A stretch of DNA of 64,000 nt from Hazenella coriacea (GTDB lineage Bacteria; Bacillota; Bacilli; Thermoactinomycetales; Thermoactinomycetaceae). Made by a program: the position numbers and the translations under genes. Of the stretch, positions 1 to 8,766 are shown piece by piece. The stretch lies in assembly GCF_004341825.1 (NCBI RefSeq), contig NZ_SMAG01000007.1:1-64000 (forward strand), read 5' to 3'. Below the pieces are notes generated by a model. That model made no database searches. It saw only the letters and a program-made list of their open reading frames with translations, and was not told where the DNA came from. Position 1 is the stretch's first letter, and each line of letters opens with the position of its first letter.

Positions 1-95
1 TCGCCGCTAGGAGCCGAAGCTCCCCGCTCGACTTGCATGTATTAGGCACGCCGCCAGCGTTCGTCCTGAGCCAGGATCAAACTCTCCAAAAATGG
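1..95 (-). rRNA. rrs: 16S ribosomal RNA, 5' end (partial)
   Basis: Read on the minus strand, this stretch carries the universal 16S start, including GAGTTTGATCCTGGCTCAGG and the following conserved helix up to the variable V1 region. Only the first ~95 bases lie in the window; the gene continues off the left edge. The exact mature 5' end is set by similarity to Bacillus 16S and may be off by a few bases. Confidence 0.97.
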
Positions 96-140
96 CTGTT
101 TGATTCTATGCTCTCAAAAAATTAACAGGTCATGGTTTCA

Positions 141-160
141 CTCTTTAGTTTTCAAGGAAC
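141..160 (-). promoter_or_regulatory. rRNA leader motif (boxA-like)
   Basis: On the minus strand the leader contains GTTCCTTGAAAACTAAAGAG. This matches the conserved Bacillus rrn leader element (GTTCTTTGAAAACT) found ahead of 16S genes and linked to antitermination and processing. It lies about 45 bases upstream of the 16S 5' end. Confidence 0.7.
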
Positions 161-210
161 ACTGTATCAATCTATTTTTTCTTTATCACCATCTTGCGGC
201 GACAAGTAAT

Positions 211-239
211 AATTTATCATGCACAAGAAATAAAGTCAA
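211..239 (-). promoter_or_regulatory. rRNA operon promoter (sigma-A type)
   Basis: On the minus strand TTGACT (234-239) is followed after exactly 17 bases by TAAATT (211-216). Transcription would start about 110 bases before the 16S gene, a normal distance for a rrn promoter. A second TTGACT at 475-480 has only a weak -10 (AGTAAT) and lies in the end of a dispersed repeat, so it may be incidental. Confidence 0.75.
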
Positions 240-361
240 CACTGAAAATAAATATTTAAATATTCTTTTTTTCAATCTACTAATCATCTCCTTCATTCAC
301 AAGCATCAGGTAAATCAATTAACAACAAAATGGTTAGAAAAGTGTTAGTTACTCTATTAAA

Positions 362-484
362 CCATATGAGTCACACATGAATCTAAATTCCGTCGGGTTG
401 TTGTTTCTCTAGGAAAACAACAACCCAACTCGATAGAAAGAATTATTTTTAATTACTACAAGAAATTTTATTCAAGTCAAGATG
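362..484 (-). repeat. dispersed intergenic repeat, copy D
   Basis: On the minus strand the left end reads CTTGACTTGAATAAAA and the right end CCCGACGGAATTTAGATTCA followed by TGTGTGACTCATATG. Both ends match copies at 30872, 57111 and 62824. Between them this copy has its own hairpin, in which GGGTTGTTGTTT pairs with AAACAACAACCC (395-425). It starts about 30 bases after the stop of the DUF4272 gene and points towards the rRNA promoter. No coding capacity is evident. Confidence 0.75.
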
Positions 485-516
485 ATTAAGCAAAAACAGA
501 ATCATTCTATTAACTT

Positions 517-1176
517 CTAGTCATCCCATTCATCTAACCAGTTCACAAGCCAAGCCAGCGCATGGATTCGCTCATAGACAATCATCTGATCAAATGACTG
601 TAGAAAAGATTGTTGATCTCCTTCTTCATGGAAAGAACGATGAATCCGGTATGTAAAATCTACTTCGTCTAAGAGTATTGAAATATTTCTAAACTGTGCA
701 TCCTTAATAAATGATTGAACGGATTGCCCTAGTTCAGGCACACAACCTCGAAGTAATCCCCCATCACACTTCACTTTAGGCAAGTCTAGAAGATCTATTT
801 TTCCTAAACTCCACAAGAGCACCCATAGACCCTCTATTCTCCATGTTAACAAATTAGATTGTAGAGATTTTTGTCGCCATACTTTTTCTCCATCATCCAA
901 ATTAGATATGGGTACTAAAAAAATTTCTTTTTCCTTGGGTGTGAGTGACTCCCATAAACCTTCATTTTGTACCCATCTAACTACTTCTTCTGGTTTTTCA
1001 TAAAAAATCACTCCCATTAAAGCATGTAAAAGTAAAGCTCTCGAGGCAACCTCTTGTGGAGAACGTAATTGAATCATCGTTTCATCTTCAAGCGCTGGAA
1101 TATTTTGATTAGGATGAAGACCGATCGAACGTAATTTTTCTTCAGAGCGTTTCTTCCGCTCGATGGATTGCACCAT
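517..1176 (-). CDS. DUF4272 family protein
   Basis: A 219-residue soluble protein of unknown function. The N-terminal part (about residues 9-60: basic stretch, then LRSPQEVASRALLLHAL) has the pattern of the DUF4272 family, recognised from memory rather than by search. No signal peptide or membrane segment is visible, and the C-terminus is acidic and tryptophan-rich. AGGAGG lies 12 bases before the ATG, a rather long spacing. A TATAAT-like box at 1213-1218 could be its promoter. It stands alone between the rRNA operon and the divergent small membrane gene. Nothing in the context points to a specific role. Confidence 0.7.
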   Translation of the reverse strand: MVQSIERKKRSEEKLRSIGLHPNQNIPALEDETMIQLRSPQEVASRALLLHALMGVIFYEKPEEVVRWVQNEGLWESLTPKEKEIFLVPISNLDDGEKVWRQKSLQSNLLTWRIEGLWVLLWSLGKIDLLDLPKVKCDGGLLRGCVPELGQSVQSFIKDAQFRNISILLDEVDFTYRIHRSFHEEGDQQSFLQSFDQMIVYERIHALAWLVNWLDEWDD

Positions 1177-1389
1177 TATAAATGATAACCTCCTAGAATT
1201 AAGAATAGATTAATTATATAATATGCCCTTCAGAAATTCAGTGTTCATTTAATGAGTGATATCCTCTATTAAAATGGACATATGGTATCCAGTGATTCTC
1301 ATAAGCTTATTTTATCAACATATATATTACATAAAACTCCAATGACAATTGGGCTATTACTCTTATTTACATAAGGTAGGTAGTTATGG

Positions 1390-1740
1390 ATGAAAACATC
1401 ACAAAAAGTGCTTATTAGGACTTGTTTGATCACAGCGATCACCATTAATCTCATGTTAATCGGCTTAGCTATAGGAAGTGCAAAAGTTCCACTCTATGAG
1501 AATATAGAAGAACCTGTTTCTTCCTTACTGGAACCCCCCTCTCAAGTTCGTACTGAATACATTATGGAACTCATCGAGTCTCAACCAGCTTCTTCCACAT
1601 ATATAGAAGAAGATCCAAGTGGAAGATGGATCGTTGACCACTTCAAAGAGTTTGAATACCAGTTTGACCAATATGGAAAAGTAATTCGAAAAACTCCAAC
1701 CCAAAAAGAAGAATACATTCGTTACTGGGAAGGGAACTAA
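1390..1740 (+). CDS. small membrane-anchored protein, unknown
   Basis: A 116-residue protein with one hydrophobic N-terminal segment (about residues 8-30), so it is probably a membrane anchor or uncleaved signal. A charged extracytoplasmic part of about 85 residues follows, rich in Glu, Tyr and Arg. I do not recognise the family. An ATG four bases upstream (1386) runs quickly into a stop, so the 1390 ATG is the usable start, behind the AAGGTAGG-like sequence. It is one of few plus-strand genes here and converges on ku. The hairpin between them is oriented for ku. Confidence 0.6.
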   Translation: MKTSQKVLIRTCLITAITINLMLIGLAIGSAKVPLYENIEEPVSSLLEPPSQVRTEYIMELIESQPASSTYIEEDPSGRWIVDHFKEFEYQFDQYGKVIRKTPTQKEEYIRYWEGN

Positions 1741-1772
1741 AAAAATGGAGCTAGATCACTCCACCTAGCTCC
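1739..1772 (-). terminator. rho-independent terminator of ku
   Basis: An 8-bp stem (GGAGCTAG/CTAGCTCC) is followed on the minus strand by ATTTTTTT. It overlaps the last base of the convergent plus-strand gene. Confidence 0.8.
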
Positions 1773-1788
1773 TTAGATCTGCATCATT

Positions 1789-2613
1789 CTATGATGTAGC
1801 TTTTTTCTTTTTGCCCGTTGCTTTATTCGATTGCCTTTGAGCTTTCCCTTTGGTAGCATTTAAACTCGCTTGTAGCGCTTCCATCAAATCAACGATTTTT
1901 TCAGGTTTTTGTCCAGGTGCTTCTACAATTGCTTCTTCACTCACTTTTTTCTCGATGGCTTGTTCGACTGCGTTTCGATAATCATCCTGGTATTTTTCTG
2001 GATCAAAGGTAGTCGTCAACTGTTCGATTAGCTGAATCGCCATTTTCATTTCTTTTTCAGGAAGCTCCATCCCCACAGGAACATTGGGGACTTGATTAGA
2101 ATCTCGAACCTCATCAGGATAAAAAATCGTTTCCATCACCAAACAATCACCATAAACGCGGATCACTGCTAATGTCTGTTTAGAGCGAATCGTTACTTGG
2201 GCAACGCCAATTTTACCTGATTCATCTAAAGCTTGTCTTAAAAGTGCATATGCTTTATGATTCGGATCTTGTGCTCCTAAAAAATAGGTTTTATCGAAAT
2301 AAATGGGGTCAATTTGAGATAACTCTACAAAATCAAGGATTTCAATCGCCCGATTCGCCTCTGGTTGAAGTGACTCTAACTCTTCTTTTTCCATCAATAC
2401 ATATTTTCCATCCGCATATTCAAAACCTTTGACAATCTCATCCCAAGAGACCTCTTTTTCACAATGAGGGCAAGTGCGAACCATCTTGATCGGAGTCTGA
2501 CACTCTTTATGAAGATAGCGAAATCGAATATTTTTCTCTTCTGTTGCTGCATACATTTTAATCGGTATGTTAACAAGACCAAAACTAATCGATCCTTTCC
2601 ACATTGTATGCAT
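1789..2613 (-). CDS. ku: non-homologous end-joining protein Ku
   Basis: A 274-residue bacterial Ku, which binds DNA double-strand ends and recruits a ligase; in spore formers the Ku/LigD pair repairs dormant-spore DNA. The protein starts MHTMWKGSISFGLVNIP, the typical Ku opening, carries a CPHCEK motif in the core and ends in a lysine-rich tail (KKKKATS). The ATG at 2613 was chosen over the longer frame because it overlaps the TAA of the upstream TPR gene by one base (TAATG) and follows GAGGTG. That means translational coupling with the TPR gene. No ligD is in the window. The family assignment is secure. Confidence 0.95.
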   Translation of the reverse strand: MHTMWKGSISFGLVNIPIKMYAATEEKNIRFRYLHKECQTPIKMVRTCPHCEKEVSWDEIVKGFEYADGKYVLMEKEELESLQPEANRAIEILDFVELSQIDPIYFDKTYFLGAQDPNHKAYALLRQALDESGKIGVAQVTIRSKQTLAVIRVYGDCLVMETIFYPDEVRDSNQVPNVPVGMELPEKEMKMAIQLIEQLTTTFDPEKYQDDYRNAVEQAIEKKVSEEAIVEAPGQKPEKIVDLMEALQASLNATKGKAQRQSNKATGKKKKATS

Positions 2614-4001
2614 TATGTCACCTCGATCTTTGTGAGAACCATTTGTCCCCAACAGGTTTGCGTTGAATGTGGTCTACCCTCGATCATATGGCAGATCCCT
2701 TCAAAAAATAAAGGGTCTTTCCACTTTGGACTTAATCTCTGTGCCTGTTGAAAATCAAAAATCGCTTCTTGAACTTTCCCTAACTCCAACAAAGTTCGTC
2801 CTTTTTGAAAGTAACCCAATGCTTGCACAGACGCTTGTTCATTTTCAATCAACTCATGGGCCATACAAAGCGCATGATCAAACTGTCCCATCTGAATTGA
2901 CAAACGTGATCGTAAGGCCATCCATATGGGTTTCTCTTTAAGCTCTGATGGTAAAGTTTGCATCGCTGATTCAGCTTTCTCCATCTCCCCATCCATCATG
3001 GTAAACCAAATATAACCTAATAGTAAGTCAGGGTGGTTTGGAAATAATGAAAGTCCTTTTTTGATCCATAACAATGCCTGATCTTGCTTCTGAAGAACCC
3101 ATAAATTCCATGCAATACCGTAGTAAGCGGTGGCTTGACGTGGTTCTTTGTCTACCAAACACTGGTACCAATAAATAGCTTCTTCTGGCTGCCCCATCTC
3201 TTCATAATCTTGGGCAATCGATAAAAGAACTTCTGGGTGATGGGTTTTTTCATAGGAAGCTAACCTCCAAAACGAGACACTGCTCCACTCTTGAAAATAA
3301 CGGTAACAACTAGATAAATAATACATGGACTCCCAGTCATCTTCATTCACAGATAATGAATAATAAAAACAAGGGATGGCTTCATGATATTCCCCTAACC
3401 GAAAATGACAAGCTCCTTGATTAAACCAGGCATCCGATTGATCAGGAATTAAATCAACCACTTTGGAAAAAAGTTTGATGGCTCTTCGATCATCCTGCTG
3501 TTTAACTGCAATACACCCAAGCATATGATATGCAAAGGCTGTAAACATCTCATGAGTAGCGGTTTGACTTACTAGTTGAAAATGTTGACTGGCTTCATCC
3601 AATTGATTCTCTTGAAAATAGCTTAAGCCTAAATAAATTCGACCTAGTAAAAAATCTGGTTCATCTTTAACAACTTGCTTGAACAATTGACCCGCTTCCT
3701 TAAACATAGTTAAACCATAATAACCTTGTCCTTGTCGAAACTGACGAACCACTGATTCATGTAATAAACATTCTTCCTCCAAATCTAATTCATCCGAAGT
3801 GAGATCAGGATATTCAGATACCAAAGTAGCAATCTGCTCTTCAATGTATGCCCAAGATTCCAGGAGTCGATCACATGATTTTTTTATTTGTTGTAATCGA
3901 ATCCTCCACTTCGAACGCTCGTCAGCTGGACATTGTGCATATTGATCTTTGATCTCCCCCAACTCTTCTTTAACCGTTTCCAGCCACGCTTGATGATTCA
4001 T
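2613..4001 (-). CDS. TPR-repeat protein
   Basis: A 462-residue protein built mostly of tetratricopeptide-type helical repeats (from about residue 70 to the end, for example LGLSYFQENQLDEASQHF and AWFNQGACHFRLGEYHEAI). A charged helical N-terminus of about 60 residues precedes them. There is no signal peptide, so it is a cytoplasmic scaffold of unknown partner. The start at 4001 is favoured over a longer frame because GGAGGAG lies six bases before it. It overlaps ku by one base, which suggests co-expression but does not prove a role in end joining. The B. subtilis ypiA gene is also a TPR protein but sits elsewhere; orthology was not tested. Confidence 0.8.
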   Translation of the reverse strand: MNHQAWLETVKEELGEIKDQYAQCPADERSKWRIRLQQIKKSCDRLLESWAYIEEQIATLVSEYPDLTSDELDLEEECLLHESVVRQFRQGQGYYGLTMFKEAGQLFKQVVKDEPDFLLGRIYLGLSYFQENQLDEASQHFQLVSQTATHEMFTAFAYHMLGCIAVKQQDDRRAIKLFSKVVDLIPDQSDAWFNQGACHFRLGEYHEAIPCFYYSLSVNEDDWESMYYLSSCYRYFQEWSSVSFWRLASYEKTHHPEVLLSIAQDYEEMGQPEEAIYWYQCLVDKEPRQATAYYGIAWNLWVLQKQDQALLWIKKGLSLFPNHPDLLLGYIWFTMMDGEMEKAESAMQTLPSELKEKPIWMALRSRLSIQMGQFDHALCMAHELIENEQASVQALGYFQKGRTLLELGKVQEAIFDFQQAQRLSPKWKDPLFFEGICHMIEGRPHSTQTCWGQMVLTKIEVT

Positions 4002-4092
4002 ATCACTCTCCTCCATCCGACCTATTTTATAAGGAGTATAACCGGATCTCACAAAACCATACGGGAAGGTTTTTCTATTCCAACAAGTAAAT

Positions 4093-4131
4093 AAAAAAAC
4101 TCACGCCTCCGCAATAAAAGGAGACATGAGC
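4093..4131 (-). terminator. terminator of the pan operon
   Basis: A stem of 11-12 bp with some mismatch (CTCATGTCTCC/GGAGGCGTGAG) is followed by TTTTTTTA on the minus strand. It lies 10 bases after the panD stop. Confidence 0.85.
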
Positions 4132-4141
4132 TATAAGCAAT

Positions 4142-4525
4142 TTATAAAACCGTTCCATGTACTTCTTCACCAATAAACATCTCAACTTGATTTTTTTCGT
4201 TCATAATCGCTATTTTCGGTTGATAATTACGAGCAGTTGCCTCATCCATCCATGCATAAGAAATAATAATGACTTGATCACCGGGTTGAACAAGACGAGC
4301 AGCTGCTCCGTTTAGACAAATCGTGCCACTTCCACGCTCTCCTGGAATCACATACGTTTCCAATCGAGCGCCATTATTGTTATTGACGATTTGTACTTTT
4401 TCATTGGGTAAAATATCAACTTGATCTAAAAGGTCTTCATCAATGGTCACACTACCTACATATTGCAAATTGGCCTCAGTGACTGTGGCACGATGGATTT
4501 TAGCTTTCATCATAGTTCGGAACAT
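4142..4525 (-). CDS. panD: aspartate 1-decarboxylase
   Basis: PanD converts L-aspartate to beta-alanine for pantothenate and coenzyme A synthesis. It is made as a proenzyme that cleaves itself between Gly24 and Ser25 to give the pyruvoyl group; the site is visible as YVGS with Ser at residue 25 when the ATG at 4525 is used. That start lies two bases after the panC stop and behind GGGAGTG, and gives the family length (127 residues). The frame is open further upstream, but those codons lie inside panC. It is the last gene of panBCD. Confidence 0.96.
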   Translation of the reverse strand: MFRTMMKAKIHRATVTEANLQYVGSVTIDEDLLDQVDILPNEKVQIVNNNNGARLETYVIPGERGSGTICLNGAAARLVQPGDQVIIISYAWMDEATARNYQPKIAIMNEKNQVEMFIGEEVHGTVL

Positions 4526-4526
4526 G

Positions 4527-5390
4527 TCACACACTCCCATTGTCAAACAAAATATTATCTATTAATCGTGTCGTTCCAAATCGGACGGCTACAGCTACTA
4601 AAATCGGCTGTTGTTTTAAATCGCTAACCGGTTCGAGACGAGGGTAAGACAAGGTTTCCACATAATCAATTTCCGCAAGTGGTTGACTCTCAATTCGTTG
4701 ACGAAGAAATTGGTTGACCTGATCCGCTGATTGAAAAAGATCAGATTGAAGCTTTTGCTTCGTCTCGAACAGAGATTGACTTAGGATTAATGCTTGCTTC
4801 CGCTCTTCCTCTGATAAATAAATATTTCGTGAGCTCATAGCCAAACCATCTGGTTCACGAATAATATCGCATGGGACAATAGTAATGGGAAAGTTCAAAT
4901 CTTTAACCATCTGTTGAATGACAGCCACTTGCTGGGCATCTTTTAAACCAAAGAAAGCACAATCAGGTCTAACGATGTGAAATAGTTTCGAAACCACTGT
5001 CGCAACCCCAGTGAAATGTCCTGGTCTGGATGCTCCACATAATTGTTCAGTGATTCCTCCAGAAACTTCAACCTGTGTTACGATGGGTTCTGGGTACATC
5101 TCTTCACCTGTTGGATGAAAAAGAAAGTCAACTCCTGCTTCTTCTGCTAATCGTGCATCGCGTTCCAAATCACGTGGATAACGATCTAAATCTTCATTCG
5201 CTCCAAACTGAAGCGGATTCACAAAGATTGACATCACTACAAGATCGCACATTTTCTTTGCGCGTTTAACTAAACTTAAATGCCCTTCATGTAGATAGCC
5301 CATCGTAGGAACTAAACCAATCTTCACCGGATTAGGTTGAAGATGCAATGCAGATTGTAGATCTTTGATCTGGATAAACCGTTTCATCAT
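4527..5390 (-). CDS. panC: pantothenate synthetase (pantoate-beta-alanine ligase)
   Basis: PanC joins pantoate and beta-alanine with ATP to form pantothenate. The 287-residue protein has the nucleotidyltransferase signature [13 protein letters not shown] (residues 28-40) and the usual FGLKDAQQ and SSRNIYLS blocks. Its ATG overlaps the panB stop by four bases (ATGA) behind AAGGAG, so translation is coupled. It sits between panB and panD in the standard order. Confidence 0.97.
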   Translation of the reverse strand: MMKRFIQIKDLQSALHLQPNPVKIGLVPTMGYLHEGHLSLVKRAKKMCDLVVMSIFVNPLQFGANEDLDRYPRDLERDARLAEEAGVDFLFHPTGEEMYPEPIVTQVEVSGGITEQLCGASRPGHFTGVATVVSKLFHIVRPDCAFFGLKDAQQVAVIQQMVKDLNFPITIVPCDIIREPDGLAMSSRNIYLSEEERKQALILSQSLFETKQKLQSDLFQSADQVNQFLRQRIESQPLAEIDYVETLSYPRLEPVSDLKQQPILVAVAVRFGTTRLIDNILFDNGSV

Positions 5391-6250
5391 TTGTCTCCTT
5401 CTTTACTACCATAAAGCTGTTCAATGAGATCAGACGAAAGGTGGGAAACATGAGAAGCTTCTGGAAATGCTCTTTGTTTAACCTCTTGCACATAGGTTTG
5501 AACTCCTTGTTTCATCGCTTTACCGATCTCACCATACACTTTTACAAAGGATGGATGCCAATCACCACCCAAGGCGAGAACATCATGAATCACAAGGACT
5601 TGACCATCACAATAACGACCTGCTCCAATCCCAATCACAGGAATATGAATAGATTCTGCAATCATTTGAGCCAATTCCTCAGGAACACATTCTAGAACTA
5701 GGGAAAAGACACCCGCTTCCTCTAATCCCTTAGCCTCTTCCAACAATCGTTGCGCAGTTTCAACATCTTTTCCTTGTACTAAATATCCACCCAATTGATT
5801 GACCGATTGGGGTGTTAAACCTAGGTGACCCATTACTGGGATTCCGGCCATCGTTAATGCTTGGATATTTGAAATAATTTCTGAACCACCTTCTAGCTTC
5901 ACTCCATATGCTCTCGCTTCTTGCATCAACCTTGCTCCTGCACGTAAGACTTCATCTTTGGAGAGATGTGCTAACATAAAGGGGATATCAGCAATCACCA
6001 TCGAATGCTTCGCAGCACGCGTAACCGCTTTCGTATGATGAATCATATCATCAAGGGTTACAGGAATGGTTGAATCGTATCCCAACACGACCATTCCTAA
6101 TGAATCACCTACTAAAAGTAGATCCGCTCCTGCTTGTTCAGCAATCATAGCTGTTGGGTAATCATAAGCTGTAATCATTGCGATCGGCTCACGTTCCTGT
6201 TTCATCTTTGCCAGTGTACGTGTGGTTACTTTTTTACGAGATTCGCTCAC
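5387..6250 (-). CDS. panB: 3-methyl-2-oxobutanoate hydroxymethyltransferase
   Basis: PanB adds a hydroxymethyl group from methylene-tetrahydrofolate to 2-ketoisovalerate, the first step to pantoate. The motifs ITAYDYPTA, LLVGDSLGMVVLGYDST and GIGAGRYCDGQVLVI are those of the family. The frame is open to an ATG at 6271, but the AAGGAGGG within those codons reads better as the ribosome site for a GTG at 6250, which also matches the usual protein length. It is the first gene of panBCD and lies just downstream of a leader ending in an intrinsic terminator, so attenuation is likely. Confidence 0.95.
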   Translation of the reverse strand: MSESRKKVTTRTLAKMKQEREPIAMITAYDYPTAMIAEQAGADLLLVGDSLGMVVLGYDSTIPVTLDDMIHHTKAVTRAAKHSMVIADIPFMLAHLSKDEVLRAGARLMQEARAYGVKLEGGSEIISNIQALTMAGIPVMGHLGLTPQSVNQLGGYLVQGKDVETAQRLLEEAKGLEEAGVFSLVLECVPEELAQMIAESIHIPVIGIGAGRYCDGQVLVIHDVLALGGDWHPSFVKVYGEIGKAMKQGVQTYVQEVKQRAFPEASHVSHLSSDLIEQLYGSKEGDK

Positions 6251-6290
6251 GGGAAAAGAACCCTCCTTCACTTAAGGGCCCTTGGGCAGA

Positions 6291-6334
6291 GAAAAATAAA
6301 ACGCCCATTTAGGTCATCGGACCGAAAAAGGCGT
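6291..6334 (-). terminator. terminator in the panB leader / end of birA
   Basis: On the minus strand ACGCCT pairs with GGGCGT, with an inner GGTC/GACC stem, followed by TTTATTTTT. It lies 40 bases before the panB start. It may end birA transcripts, act as an attenuator of panBCD, or both. Confidence 0.7.
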
Positions 6335-6430
6335 AGGTTTGGCAAAAACCATCCTTCTGTCTCCGTCCCAATGGCTCGAAGCAGATTTAGTTTGCATAGA
6401 ACTATTGTTGCACCCTATCAATAAAAAACT
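6335..6430 (-). promoter_or_regulatory. candidate structured panB leader (pan-motif position)
   Basis: The minus strand between birA and panB can form several small stems ahead of the terminator: TAGTT/AACTA, TCTG/CAGA, CCAT/ATGG and GGTTT/AAACC. The published pan RNA motif occurs upstream of panB operons in Firmicutes, and this is that position. I could not match it to the motif's consensus from memory, so the identity is open. Confidence 0.35.
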
Positions 6431-6571
6431 CAATTTAAGTTTTGGAATAGAAAGGGAGCAACGTCCATCGAGATAAAAAATATAAATAGGAAGTCTCGTG
6501 TAGCTCTGAAACAGATGCCACCGATATCCTTTTTTAGGGTACCTAAAATGTCACCAAATTGCAATCTTTTT

Positions 6572-7546
6572 TCACCATTCAATCTCAGCTGAATAAATGG
6601 GGACAACTCCTTGCTCAGTCTGCAACAGTAAGGCTCCATTTTCATTTAGCGAAAGAGCTTTTCCTGATAGTTCCCCTTGTGTAGTACGTGCCTTAATCAT
6701 TTGTCCTAACATCCCAGCCGCTTTTTCCCATTCTGTTCGCACCACAGAGAAACCTTCGGCTAAATACTGTGTGTAAATGAGCTCTAACTCTTCTAAAATA
6801 ACCGCGATCAAAGAGGCTCGATGAACGGAAGAACCCAATTCCATAGCTAATGAAGTGGCAATCGGTTTTAATTCCGGAGGTAAATCTGTTTCCATCGTAT
6901 TTACATTGATCCCAATCCCTGTTACCAAATAGTGGATCCGGTCTTGTTCCCCTCTTAATTCACACAAGATTCCACATACTTTTTTCCCATTGATAAGAAG
7001 ATCATTGGGCCATTTGATCTGTATAGGTAAACCCGTCACTCGTTGAATCCCTTTCGATACTCCGATTGAAGCCAACAATGTCATATGAGGGGCATGGGCA
7101 AGTGGAATCTTGGGACGTAAAATGAGGCTCATCCAAATACCAGTATGAGGAGGAGAATGCCAAGAGCGGCCTAATCGTCCTCTTCCTGATCTCTGCTCTT
7201 CAGCGACAACAAGCGCTCCTTCTTTCGCTCCTTCTTTCGCCCACTGATGAGCTGCAATTTGTGTAGAGGTAGTTTGAAACTCATAACGAATCTCTTTACC
7301 AAATTGCTGAGTATGTAGATGAGGAATGATCTCTTCTGGTGCAACCCGATCTGGACGATAAACAAGTCGATATCCACTCCGTGGTTTAGCTTCTATTTCA
7401 TAACCTTCATTTCGTAGCTCTTCAATATGCTTCCAAATAGCGGTTCGACTTACCCCTACTTTCTGACTAATCTCTTCTCCGGATAAAAATTGAGTTTGAT
7501 TTTGTAACAACACAGCGATTAACTCATTACGAATCCCTTTTCTCAA
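6572..7546 (-). CDS. birA: biotin-protein ligase / biotin operon repressor
   Basis: This bifunctional BirA attaches biotin to carboxylases and represses biotin genes. An N-terminal winged helix (about residues 1-65, GVSRTAIWKHIEELR) is followed by the catalytic domain with RSGRGRLGRSW and KWPNDL, then a short C-terminal SH3-like domain. The 324-residue length fits the regulatory class. The start is a TTG at 7546, inside the end of cca, behind GGAAGGA. An internal ATG start would remove the helix-turn-helix, so the TTG is favoured. The cca-birA order matches B. subtilis. Confidence 0.95.
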   Translation of the reverse strand: MRKGIRNELIAVLLQNQTQFLSGEEISQKVGVSRTAIWKHIEELRNEGYEIEAKPRSGYRLVYRPDRVAPEEIIPHLHTQQFGKEIRYEFQTTSTQIAAHQWAKEGAKEGALVVAEEQRSGRGRLGRSWHSPPHTGIWMSLILRPKIPLAHAPHMTLLASIGVSKGIQRVTGLPIQIKWPNDLLINGKKVCGILCELRGEQDRIHYLVTGIGINVNTMETDLPPELKPIATSLAMELGSSVHRASLIAVILEELELIYTQYLAEGFSVVRTEWEKAAGMLGQMIKARTTQGELSGKALSLNENGALLLQTEQGVVPIYSAEIEW

Positions 7547-8756
7547 GGTAACATCCTTCCTTTAACAAAACATCCTTACGGTTCTCCAACCGCCTGAGAG
7601 CCACTTGCTCCAATAAATAGTTTAATCGCTCCCCAATCCACGGTCCTGTTTTTTTGGGGATGGCTTGAAGTAAATCCATTCCACTTAGATCAAGCTCTTT
7701 CAGGTGAGTAATTGGCATTTCACTCCACCATTGTTTCAGTCGCGAAAGGGTGATAGAATCCGAGTCCAAATCAACGGTTTCTGTCATCACTGCTAATAGC
7801 CAACCTCGTTGAACCGCTTCCAATCCATATGTTAATAGCAATTTTTTCCCCGATATTTCATCTAATGAAGACCAACCCAGTCCCAACTGGAAACAAGTCT
7901 GAATCTCTAAACGATCCACTCGCGATAACTTAAGAGCTTGACAACGCTGTTCCACTTGGTTGTACTTAGTATGAAACATCCATAAAAGAAAAGCCCAGTA
8001 GACAATACGATCTTTCCTGTTCCCCAAGTAAGTCAGGTGCAAAGGGGTAAGTCGCCTCCATCGCTCATAACGATGGAATGGTGGCAAATCATAGATGAGT
8101 CCAGTATCAAATAAGAGCTTCATCCCTAAATCAGGTCTAGCCCCCTCCCACATCTTTTCCAGCTCCGCTGTCACTCTCTCCACCGATAAATTCACACATA
8201 ACCCTTTCCATTGCTGGATTGCCTTTAAAGTGGATCCATCTAAACGAAACTGGAATTGAGCAGCAAAACGAATAGCTCGTAACATGCGAAGAGCATCTTC
8301 CTGAAACCGATCCTCTGGTTGACCCACTGTTCGAATGATCCCTGCTTCTAAATCCGATACACCACCAAAATAGTCATAAAGACAATCTTCTGCATCTTTG
8401 GCCATGGCATTAATCGTAAAGTCACGTCGTGATAAATCCTCTTGTAAGGTTCGAACAAATTTCACTTCTGAAGGGCGGCGATGATCCTTATATTCAGATT
8501 CAACGCGAAAAGTAGTCACTTCAACTGGGTTACGATCGATCACTACCGTTACCGTTCCATGCTGCAAACCCGTAGGAATCGTATGAGAAAACACTTTTTG
8601 CACCTGCTCAGGTAACGCATTCGTAGCCACATCATAATCTTTGGGTTCTCTACCCAACCATTCATCACGAACGCATCCACCCACCCAATACGCTTCATAA
8701 CCAACCTGATTTAAGGCTTGGATCACCTGTTGAGCACTTTTACGTTCTTTTCTCAT
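7527..8756 (-). CDS. cca: CCA tRNA nucleotidyltransferase
   Basis: This enzyme adds or repairs the 3' CCA of tRNAs without a template. The class II signatures are present: GGCVRD (residues 26-31), the metal-binding DYDVAT (40-45), RRDFTINAMA and EDALRMLRAIRFAAQF. The length (409) is normal for the Bacillus enzyme. GGAGTAG lies six bases before the ATG. It overlaps birA by 20 bases and follows bshA by 10, so it belongs to one long cluster running from dapB to birA. Confidence 0.96.
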   Translation of the reverse strand: MRKERKSAQQVIQALNQVGYEAYWVGGCVRDEWLGREPKDYDVATNALPEQVQKVFSHTIPTGLQHGTVTVVIDRNPVEVTTFRVESEYKDHRRPSEVKFVRTLQEDLSRRDFTINAMAKDAEDCLYDYFGGVSDLEAGIIRTVGQPEDRFQEDALRMLRAIRFAAQFQFRLDGSTLKAIQQWKGLCVNLSVERVTAELEKMWEGARPDLGMKLLFDTGLIYDLPPFHRYERWRRLTPLHLTYLGNRKDRIVYWAFLLWMFHTKYNQVEQRCQALKLSRVDRLEIQTCFQLGLGWSSLDEISGKKLLLTYGLEAVQRGWLLAVMTETVDLDSDSITLSRLKQWWSEMPITHLKELDLSGMDLLQAIPKKTGPWIGERLNYLLEQVALRRLENRKDVLLKEGCYLEKRDS

Positions 8757-8766
8757 GCGTCTACTC

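Noticed and set aside
100-348. 82-codon plus-strand frame in the rRNA leader region
   Set aside because: It lies opposite the rRNA promoter and leader, has no ribosome site and reads as low-complexity hydrophobic sequence.
475-480. Second rRNA promoter (TTGACT with AGTAAT)
   Set aside because: The -10 is weak and the TTGACT belongs to the conserved left end of the dispersed repeat, so the match is probably incidental.
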